From the NCBI GenBank assembly GCA_002633115.1, contig NWBJ01000136.1, positions 51,530 to 115,529 on the forward strand: a DNA stretch of 64,000 bases, in the 5' to 3' direction. Shown here in pieces: positions 55,985 through 64,000 of this stretch. The first letter of the stretch is position 1. Every line of letters starts with the position of its first letter. Origin of the DNA: Muribaculaceae bacterium Zag1. Its GTDB lineage: Bacteria; Bacteroidota; Bacteroidia; Bacteroidales; Muribaculaceae. The notes beneath the pieces were generated by a model that ran no database searches, was not told where the DNA came from, and was given only the letters and a program-made list of their open reading frames with translations. A program made the translations under genes and the position numbers.

Positions 55985-56446
55985 ATGGAAGAGATAGAAC
56001 TTAACGCGCATAATAAGGAGGAGTATCCTCCGATGCATACGGCTGAGCATTTGCTCAACGGATTGGTGGCTAAGCGATTTGGCTGCGGCAGGGCTTTTTC
56101 ATCGCATGTCGAACGGAAGAAGTCTAAGCTTGACTACCGCTTGGCTCAGCCAATGACTGATGCCGAGATTAGGCAATTGGAGGAGGATATCAATAAAATT
56201 ATCGCCGAGGATGTGCCAGTGTGGACTGAGATGGCCCGCAAGGAGGATGTGGCCGCTCGCTTCGACATGGAGCGGCTGCCCGATGATGCCTCCGAGACGG
56301 TGCGCATAGTGCATGTGGGCGATTATGACGAATGCCTATGCGTAGGCACCCATGTGGCCCACACTGCCGAAATCGGCCGATTCCGCATCAGCAGCAGTCG
56401 ATGGCAAGACGGCGTGCAACGCTTAGTCTTTAGATTGGATAAATGA
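55985..56446 (+). CDS. AlaX-like alanyl/threonyl-tRNA editing domain (SAD) protein
   Basis: HTAEHLLNGLV..; CLCVGTHVAHTAEIGRFRI. Confidence 0.8.
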   Translation: MEEIELNAHNKEEYPPMHTAEHLLNGLVAKRFGCGRAFSSHVERKKSKLDYRLAQPMTDAEIRQLEEDINKIIAEDVPVWTEMARKEDVAARFDMERLPDDASETVRIVHVGDYDECLCVGTHVAHTAEIGRFRISSSRWQDGVQRLVFRLDK

Positions 56447-56453
56447 TGAGGCC

Positions 56454-56681
56454 ATGTGCAACCCCAAGATGCAGGCTCAGTTCCTCAACGAGGCTGGTGC
56501 CGAGCTGTTTATCAGCTGCGGCCTATGCGTTGGCCACGATGCCATCTTCAGCGCTAATTGCAAGGGGCCAGTGACCGTGCTGGTGGCCAAGGACCGCGTC
56601 CTGGCCCACAATCCCCTCGGCGCCGTCTACAGCCGCTATTGGAAAAAGAAGCTCAAAATCCAAGACCCCGACGAGGTGTGA
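56454..56681 (+). pseudogene. C-terminal fragment of a DUF1847-like metal-binding protein
   Basis: MCNPKMQAQFLNEAGAELFISCGLCVGHDAIFSANCKGPVTVLVAKDRVLAHNPLGAVY; N-terminal half missing. Confidence 0.55.
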
Positions 56682-56708
56682 TGCATCTAAGGACCAATTT
56701 GTTCCCTA

Positions 56709-56735
56709 GGACTGTCTGATAGTCCGATTTTTTTT
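56709..56735 (+). terminator. Hairpin terminator
   Basis: GGACT-gtctgat-AGTCC then T run. Confidence 0.6.
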
Positions 56736-56831
56736 AGGAGTTCATATCAGAATATTACACTTTAAAGTGATTATAAATTTGTTGGATTCAATTTATTTCA
56801 TTAACTTTGTGATGGTCTAATAAACTTTAAA

Positions 56832-57179
56832 ATGATTAAACCCTTAAAAGAAGTTGAGCGTTTTATTATTGACTTAAGGAATAAGATGAGGTTTTACGAC
56901 ATCGTATTTCTAGATAGAGATAAAAACAGAGAAACTATACGTATCTTAGGTATAAGAGTTGGTGAAAGAAAAGAAATCGTATCGACTATCGAGAAGAAAG
57001 ATTATGTAGAAACCTTTGAAGATTCGTTAGATTTTCCAAGGCAAGCCTTATGGGTTTTTGGAAAGGCCATACAAGGCAAAGAAGTATACATAAAGATAAC
57101 CCTTGGGAGACCCAATAGTAATGTAATATGTATATCCTTCCACATTGCAGAAAGACCGTTAATATATCCTTACAAGTAA
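56832..57179 (+). CDS. Putative toxin (MqsR-like) of a Panacea/SocA-type toxin-antitoxin pair
   Basis: ALWVFGKAIQGKEVYIKITLGRPNSNVICISFHIAERP; immediately upstream of the SocA-domain gene. Confidence 0.7.
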   Translation: MIKPLKEVERFIIDLRNKMRFYDIVFLDRDKNRETIRILGIRVGERKEIVSTIEKKDYVETFEDSLDFPRQALWVFGKAIQGKEVYIKITLGRPNSNVICISFHIAERPLIYPYK

Positions 57180-57187
57180 AGAAATAT

Positions 57188-58180
57188 ATGGAACGTAAAA
57201 CAACAATCAAAAGCCCTTTTACAGGAGGGGAGGTGATAGAACGTTGGATTCAAGATGAGATGGAATTCAGAGGTGAAAAGTACGTTGTGCATCGCCGATT
57301 CTACAAATGTCTTGATACCGGTGAACAATTCACCTCAACCGAACAAGATGAGTTATGGACTAATGAACTCTATTCTCAATACTTGCTACACCATGGACTT
57401 CCTTTCCCAGATGAAGTAGTGGATATACGTTCCAAATATGGATTGACCCTCAATCAGATAACTAAAATTCTTGGGTTTGGAGTGAACCAGTATTCTCAAT
57501 ACGAGAAAGGTCGCGTACCTTCTGAATCAAATGGAAAATTGATTCTTTCGATGAAGGATTCTAAAATGGCATTGACTTTACTCGCTAGTAGCAAAAGCGA
57601 ATTCTCAGAGTCTGAATACCAAGAATGCCTGGAGAAAATATCAAATGCTAATAAAATCGCCCAACAGGACAGCGATTCTGCCATAGTGTATGGTGGATTG
57701 CAACGCTCTGCGGCTAATGGATATGCTCCACTCTCTACCCAAAGGCTTTCAGAAATGGTGAACCGAATCCTCAAATTAGCCGGGGAGAGTTTTGCTACCA
57801 AGCTAAATAAACTGATGTTTTATTGCGACTTCCTTCATTATCGTAATTTTGGGAATTCCATTAGTGGATTGGCCTATAAAGCTTTACAATATGGCCCGGT
57901 TCCAATAAGGTATTCAACAGTTTATGATAACCTTAAGGGAATTGAAGCTAAAGAAATATTGGCCCATGGAATGGCTTCAATCGTTTATTCTCCAAAATTA
58001 TCATTGGAAGGGACTAGTCTAACGGAGAATGAAAAGGATAGTATTGATTCTATAATCCATGCTTTTGGTGGTATGTCCGTGACTGAAATAGTAGAAACCA
58101 GTCATAAAGAATCAGTCTGGAAAGAATATCTTGGTCGATTGATTCCATATTCCGAGGCTTTCAATCTATCTCAGATATAA
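57188..58180 (+). CDS. Antitoxin with N-terminal MqsA-like zinc/HTH region and C-terminal Panacea (SocA, DUF4065) domain
   Basis: IRSKYGLTLNQITKILGFGVNQYSQYEKGRVPSE HTH; LNKLMFYCDFLHYRNFGNSISGLAYKALQYGPVPI Panacea. Confidence 0.85.
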   Translation: MERKTTIKSPFTGGEVIERWIQDEMEFRGEKYVVHRRFYKCLDTGEQFTSTEQDELWTNELYSQYLLHHGLPFPDEVVDIRSKYGLTLNQITKILGFGVNQYSQYEKGRVPSESNGKLILSMKDSKMALTLLASSKSEFSESEYQECLEKISNANKIAQQDSDSAIVYGGLQRSAANGYAPLSTQRLSEMVNRILKLAGESFATKLNKLMFYCDFLHYRNFGNSISGLAYKALQYGPVPIRYSTVYDNLKGIEAKEILAHGMASIVYSPKLSLEGTSLTENEKDSIDSIIHAFGGMSVTEIVETSHKESVWKEYLGRLIPYSEAFNLSQI

Positions 58181-58226
58181 CCTCTGTGTCAAATTTTCAA
58201 GTGTGTGCCATAAGGATCCGTATAAA

Positions 58227-58264
58227 ATATAAGCGGCTCCCTCGGGGGTGGTGAGGGGACCGCT
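58227..58264. terminator. Hairpin between convergent genes
   Basis: AAGCGGCTCCCTC-gggggtggt-GAGGGGACCGCTT. Confidence 0.65.
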
Positions 58265-58278
58265 TGGTGGATAGAAGC

Positions 58279-58626
58279 TCATTTGCGAGTGGGGGAAGGG
58301 TGGGTGCTGCTGCCCGGTTGGGGAGTGTTGTTTCCTGGTTGAGGAGTATTGCTTCCAGGTTGGTTGCCCGGTTTGGAATCCTGTTTGGGAGTGGGCTGAT
58401 ACTTGTCGTTGTGGTGCTTGGGCTCGGGTTTTGGCTCGGGCTTGTGGTTGGGCTTAGGTTCTGGCTTTGGAGTGGGTTGGCCTGGGTCTGGAGTGCCGAT
58501 GCTGGTGGTGATATTCACTCCGCCAGTGCCAACTGATATTGAGAGGAAAGATGAGCCATAGTTGCAAATTGGAGAGATGATCAACAGGCTGAGCACCGTG
58601 GTCAGGATGATAGTAAAGCGCTTCAT
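58279..58626 (-). CDS. Small secreted proline/lysine-rich low-complexity protein
   Basis: Signal MKRFTIILTTVLSLLIISPICNYG; KPEPKPNHKPEPKPEPK repeats. Confidence 0.55.
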   Translation of the reverse strand: MKRFTIILTTVLSLLIISPICNYGSSFLSISVGTGGVNITTSIGTPDPGQPTPKPEPKPNHKPEPKPEPKHHNDKYQPTPKQDSKPGNQPGSNTPQPGNNTPQPGSSTHPSPTRK

Positions 58627-58775
58627 AATCGTATGGTTTTAAAGGGTGAGTAAATTAATGTTCTTTACTCTTCTGACCCTCGCCATTTGCCAAAGTTTAA
58701 TTCATTCGACCTTTCGACCAACGATTTGGTAAAAATGTCGAATACGTCCCCATCCTCCACCCCTCAATTGACACA

Positions 58776-58814
58776 ATGGTTCACAATTTTGTGGTCCACA
58801 AAGTTGTGAACCAT
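58776..58814. repeat. 39-nt palindrome, operator-like
   Basis: ATGGTTCACAATTTTGTGGTCCACAAAGTTGTGAACCAT, two mismatches. Confidence 0.8.
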
Positions 58815-59096
58815 CAGATTTTCTTTTCGAGGAGGACGAGGCGAACGGATTTATTGATGGCTCCTTTTCGTTTAGCTGAAGAAAAGTGCCCGCACAAACC
58901 AGCGCAAAGACCTGTCAGAACGCTCAGCCACTTCACCCGCTATTGCCAGCGCCATTTGGGCGTGCCCCCTTCGCGGCTACGGCCATAACCAGGGAACCTC
59001 CAGGTTGGGAAGCGCGTTGCGCCATCCAACATGGGGTTAATGTAAGTTCCGAACTTGACTTTGGGCGCATGGCTTTGCCAATGGCAGACAAAAAAA

Positions 59097-59118
59097 CAGC
59101 TCCAATCGATTGGAGCTG
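59097..59118. terminator. Bidirectional hairpin terminator downstream of tRNA-Gln
   Basis: CAGCTCCAATCGATTGGAGCTG flanked by A and T runs. Confidence 0.8.
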
Positions 59119-59126
59119 CTTTTTTG

Positions 59127-59197
59127 TTGCCTTGGAAGGATTCGAACCCTCACAGGCGGAACCAGAATCCGACGTGCTACCATTACACCACAAGGCA
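59127..59197 (-). tRNA. tRNA-Gln (CTG)
   Basis: TGCCTTGTGGTGTAATGGTAGCACGTCGGATTCTGGTTCCGCCTGTGAGGGTTCGAATCCTTCCAAGGCAA; anticodon loop TTCTGGT. Confidence 0.9.
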
Positions 59198-59342
59198 ATC
59201 TGTGGGTAATCGCTTTCCGATTACGGGTGCAAAGTTACAGCCTTTTTTTGATTCCACCAAATTTTTTCCGCATTTTTTTGAAAAAATTTCGTTTCTCCCT
59301 GTGGGGGGCTGTCGCAGGGAGCTTTGGGTGGAGAGTGGCAGC

Positions 59343-60505
59343 TTACAATGTGAGGGTGAAGCGGGTGCGGGGGAGGCGAGTCAGAGTGAGGGAGCCGCCG
59401 TTGGCGATGGCATAGCGACGACTGAGGCTCAGGCCGATGCCCGAGCCATCGGGGCGCGTGGTGAAGAATGGTACGAAGATATGGTCGGCTATATCGGCGG
59501 GGATTGTCGGTCCGTCGTTTTCCACAATCACCGATACGCTTTCGTCGGGATTCTGCTGAGCCGAGATCCTGATCTCCTTGGAGGGAGCCTCGACAGCATT
59601 TTTCACCAGGTTTACCAGCAATTGGTGAATCATTCCCTGGTCGGCATAGAGCATCAGCTCGGGAGGATCGACCTCGAGAGCGAAATGAATGCCTGGGTTT
59701 AGCCCTTGGCCCAAGGCGACAATGCCGCGCAGGAAAGGCAAAACCTCGAAGGCTGCGGGCTTGGGCTCGGGAATGATTGTGAATTTCCGAAAATTGGCCA
59801 CGAATTGCATCAGGCTGCGATTGCATGCCGATATGGTGAGCAGCGACTCATGGAGCTTTTCCTTAGAGATTGAGTTGTCCTGAATCAGGGTGTCGGTGAT
59901 AGATGTGACGGGGGTGAGTGAATTCATAATTTCGTGGGTCAAGACACGGGTGAGCTTCACCCACGATTCATCCTCCTTTGATTGCAAGGGGCGGCTGATG
60001 TCGTTGATGGCTATGATGCGCAGGTGCTGGCTGCCCATGGTGGTCTCCGTCATTGCCAGCGACAGCGATTTGCTGTCGATTGAGCAGGATGGCAGATTCA
60101 TGGCGATGGCGGTGCCCACGGTAGGGCGCTGGCGGTGGATTTGCGACAGATGGGTGAGCACATCCATATCCAGCAGCCGCAGAGCCGCGGCATTGCAGTG
60201 CGTCACATTGTCGGCATCGTCGACGATGATGATGCCCGTGACCGTCTGGTCGAGTATCAGGCCGTAGTAAGCGTCGGTATTGCGAGCCTTGTCGGTGAGA
60301 GCGTGCAGGTGGTCAACGATCTGGTTGAGAGTGACATTCAGCTCATCAGCGCTGTTGAAACGATACGAGAAATCCTGACTGAGCGTGGCATCAAACACAT
60401 AGCGCAACTTGCGCTGGGCGCTGCGTGCGCGCCTCCAGTAATACAGAGCCAAGCACAAGGCCACAAGCGCTACTGCCGCCACTGATATCTCAATCCACAA
60501 CTCGC

Positions 60506-60509
<4 letters not shown>
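59343..60509 (-). CDS. Sensor histidine kinase (NtrY/NtrB-like, PAS + HATPase)
   Basis: VLTHEIMNSLTPVTSI H-box; GSGIGLSLSRRYAIANGG. Confidence 0.93.
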
Positions 60510-61840
<1,331 letters not shown>

Positions 61841-61944
61841 ACCGCAAATTTACTAATATTTTCCCGACCAGTAACCAATCGTTTTCTAAAAATAATCTGT
61901 GTAAATCTGTGTTAATCTGTGGTTCCTTACTAGAGTGTCTGTGG

Positions 61945-62607
61945 TTAGTCTTGGATTTGGCCGTCGAATAGGCGTATGATGCGGTGGGCATACTGGGCAT
62001 CATGGTCGCTGTGGGTCACCATTACGATGGTGGCGCCATCGCGATTGAGTTCGGTGAGCAGGCGCATCACTTCCTTGCCGTTTTTGGAATCGAGGTTGCC
62101 CGTAGGTTCGTCGGCGAGAATCAATTTTGGATTGGCCACCACGGCGCGGGCAATGGCTGCGCGCTGCTGCTGGCCGCCGCTTAGTTGTTGCGGAAAGTGC
62201 TTTGCGCGGTGGCTGATCTGCATGCGCTCGAGCACCTCGGCAACTTTCCGTTTGCGCTCGGCAGCCTTCACGCCGAGATAGTTCAGGGGAAGCTCAACAT
62301 TTTCCTCGATGTTGAGTTCGTCGATCAGATTGAAGTTTTGAAACACGAATCCGATCTGGCCTTTGCGCAGGGCTGTACGTCCTTTTTCCTTTAGGTCGCC
62401 CACTTCGCGGCCATCGAGGATGTATTTGCCCGATGTGGGATTGTCCAGTAGGCCCAGGATATTTAGCAGGGTGGATTTGCCGCAGCCGCTGGGGCCCATG
62501 ATGGCCACGAATTCGCCATCGGCGACTTCGAGATTCACATTGCGCAGAGCCAGAGTTTCCACATCCTCGGTGCGGAATGTCTTTGTGAGGTTTTCTACTT
62601 TCAGCAT
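61945..62607 (-). CDS. ABC transporter ATP-binding protein (MacB/LolD-like)
   Basis: MGPSGCGKSTLLNILG; LSGGQQQRAAIARAVVANPKLILADEPTGNLDS. Confidence 0.96.
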   Translation of the reverse strand: MLKVENLTKTFRTEDVETLALRNVNLEVADGEFVAIMGPSGCGKSTLLNILGLLDNPTSGKYILDGREVGDLKEKGRTALRKGQIGFVFQNFNLIDELNIEENVELPLNYLGVKAAERKRKVAEVLERMQISHRAKHFPQQLSGGQQQRAAIARAVVANPKLILADEPTGNLDSKNGKEVMRLLTELNRDGATIVMVTHSDHDAQYAHRIIRLFDGQIQD

Positions 62608-62627
62608 ATTTGTAGGTTTTTATGTTT

Positions 62628-63998
62628 TTATTCGTTGGCGGAGAGAGCGATGGTGGGATTTGCCGATGCGGCCTTGGATGCCCGTATCAACACGATGGCG
62701 AGCACGATGGCGTAAAGGGCGATGACTACGATTAAGAACCAGAAGATGCCCAAATCGATGGCGACTGAGAATTTCTGCAGCCATAAGCCCGAAGCAAAGT
62801 AGGCTCCGGCAGCGCCCACGATCAAGGCTGGGATGGCGCAGTAAGAGATGTCGCGCGTGAATAGGCGACGGATGTCGCTGGCCTCAGCGCCGTTGACACG
62901 GCGTACGGCTATCTCCTTGCTCCGGCGGTTGACATTGTCTTGCACATAAGCCCATAGGCCTATCAGAGTGATAATCAGAGCAATCACGCTGCAGATCGTG
63001 ATAGAGTCGCGCAGATTCTTTTCCTCTTGGCTGTATTGCGCCATATAGGCCGAGTAGGAGGTTGCCTCCAGGTTGCAATCGGGATACATGCGCTCTATGG
63101 CATCATATACGCCCTTGGCACTCTCGGCATCCATGCTCTTTAATTTTATCAATATCTCGTCGGCGTTGGCCGAATGGCGCTCACTCTCTTCAAAGAATAC
63201 TACCGATGGGCGCTCGTCGGTTGATCGAGCCGTGCCCAGGCGGAAATCCTCGTACACGCCTATTACCTCGTAGGTGGGCTGTGTGGCATTGCAATGCTCA
63301 GTGACCACGAAGTTATGACCCACGATCGAACCCTTGATATCGGTGAGCTGGTGGATTTTGTCAACAAACTTGCGGCTTACCATCATCTTGCCGCCTTGGT
63401 CGCGCCCTGTCTGGAAACGGCACCCTTCGATGATGGGAATCTCCATGACGTCAAAGTAGTTATCCGACACTGAGTACAGGTCGGCGATATTGAAGAGTTC
63501 TTGGTTAGAGTCTGGCAAATAGACATTATTGCCCGAAGCTCTGTCGATAGGCAGAGTATGGCAATAGGCCACATCCTCGATGCTGCTCTGGGCCTTGAGT
63601 TCATCGCCGAGCAGTCGGCGTTCGTCATCGGTAAGCTGGGTGGCCGGGCAGATGTAGAGATTCTCAAATGCGTAACCTGGATCGCTGTGGTTGATATGGC
63701 GGTATTGGCGGGCGATGGTCACGAGCATTGCTACAATGAAGCCGGTGGCCAGCAATTGCACTACCAAGAGGGCAGTCTTCCAGACCCGATTGTTTTTCTT
63801 GTGCGATCGGAATGCAGCCGAGACCGGTATGTTGCCGTATGCATAGGCTGGGGCCAATGATGTTATGATTAGCACGGCTATGCAAATCGCAGCAATGATG
63901 ATCCAAGCCTTGCCGGAGAGCAGGGCGCTGAGCGGGGCAGATAGCAGCCCCTCGGCAATCCCCCGGAACAGGAATATCAGGCCCGCTGCCAGTAGCAA
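62628..63998 (-). CDS. ABC transporter permease (MacB/FtsX-like), truncated by window end
   Basis: RRSKEIAVRRVNGAEASDIRRLFTRDI; four C-terminal TM helices; N-terminus beyond 64000. Confidence 0.9.
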   Translation of the reverse strand: MLLAAGLIFLFRGIAEGLLSAPLSALLSGKAWIIIAAICIAVLIITSLAPAYAYGNIPVSAAFRSHKKNNRVWKTALLVVQLLATGFIVAMLVTIARQYRHINHSDPGYAFENLYICPATQLTDDERRLLGDELKAQSSIEDVAYCHTLPIDRASGNNVYLPDSNQELFNIADLYSVSDNYFDVMEIPIIEGCRFQTGRDQGGKMMVSRKFVDKIHQLTDIKGSIVGHNFVVTEHCNATQPTYEVIGVYEDFRLGTARSTDERPSVVFFEESERHSANADEILIKLKSMDAESAKGVYDAIERMYPDCNLEATSYSAYMAQYSQEEKNLRDSITICSVIALIITLIGLWAYVQDNVNRRSKEIAVRRVNGAEASDIRRLFTRDISYCAIPALIVGAAGAYFASGLWLQKFSVAIDLGIFWFLIVVIALYAIVLAIVLIRASKAASANPTIALSANE

Positions 63999-64000
63999 CG

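Noticed and set aside
58260-58540. Plus-strand 90-aa ORF opposite the proline-rich secreted protein
   Set aside because: Low-complexity shadow; the minus-strand ORF has a signal peptide.

Overview
The window looks like a Bacteroidales chromosome, possibly Muribaculaceae-like. This is inferred from -33 TTTG / -7 TAnnTTTG promoters, SusC/SusD genes and Bacteroidetes-restricted DUF families. No database was searched, so all names are by recognition.

Main blocks:
- 1-10.5 kb: accessory island. It holds two AAA_14/DUF4143 ATPases, each preceded by a three-unit repeat array, and an orphan XRE antitoxin. It also holds a three-gene cassette (AAA ATPase + TIGR02646/PtuB-like HNH + small CxxC protein), intact and chimeric copies of an Rpn-type PD-(D/E)XK gene, and scattered fragments of the 3' end of the neighbouring M1 aminopeptidase gene.
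- 10.5-15.6 kb: M1 aminopeptidase and a large membrane/Rossmann/RyR-like protein.
- 15.6-18.8 kb: lipid A / glycosyltransferase operon.
- 19-24.5 kb: RND efflux operon.
- 24.6-37.1 kb: polysaccharide utilisation locus (GH3, surface glycan-binding protein, GH30, SusD, SusC, DUF6377 regulator), best guess beta-1,6-glucan.
- 37.1-51 kb: housekeeping genes (rpsP, GT2, nitroreductase, SDR, GH35, RadC, NspC, PcrA/UvrD-like helicase, DUF4250).
- 51-59 kb: second accessory region. It has a decayed secreted-protein gene, an AAA/PDDEXK protein, a 28-bp tRNA-Gln 3'-end copy beside a truncated HicB-like gene, two toxin-antitoxin pairs and gene fragments.
- 59-64 kb: tRNA-Gln, an NtrY/NtrC-type two-component pair and a MacB-type ABC transporter cut by the window end.

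Most promising leads: the ATPase-HNH-CxxC cassette, the nested stem-loop leader at 1854-2036, the 32/33-bp repeat arrays upstream of the DUF4143 ATPases, the recombination scars around the Rpn genes, and a family of intergenic repeats with 7-bp period.
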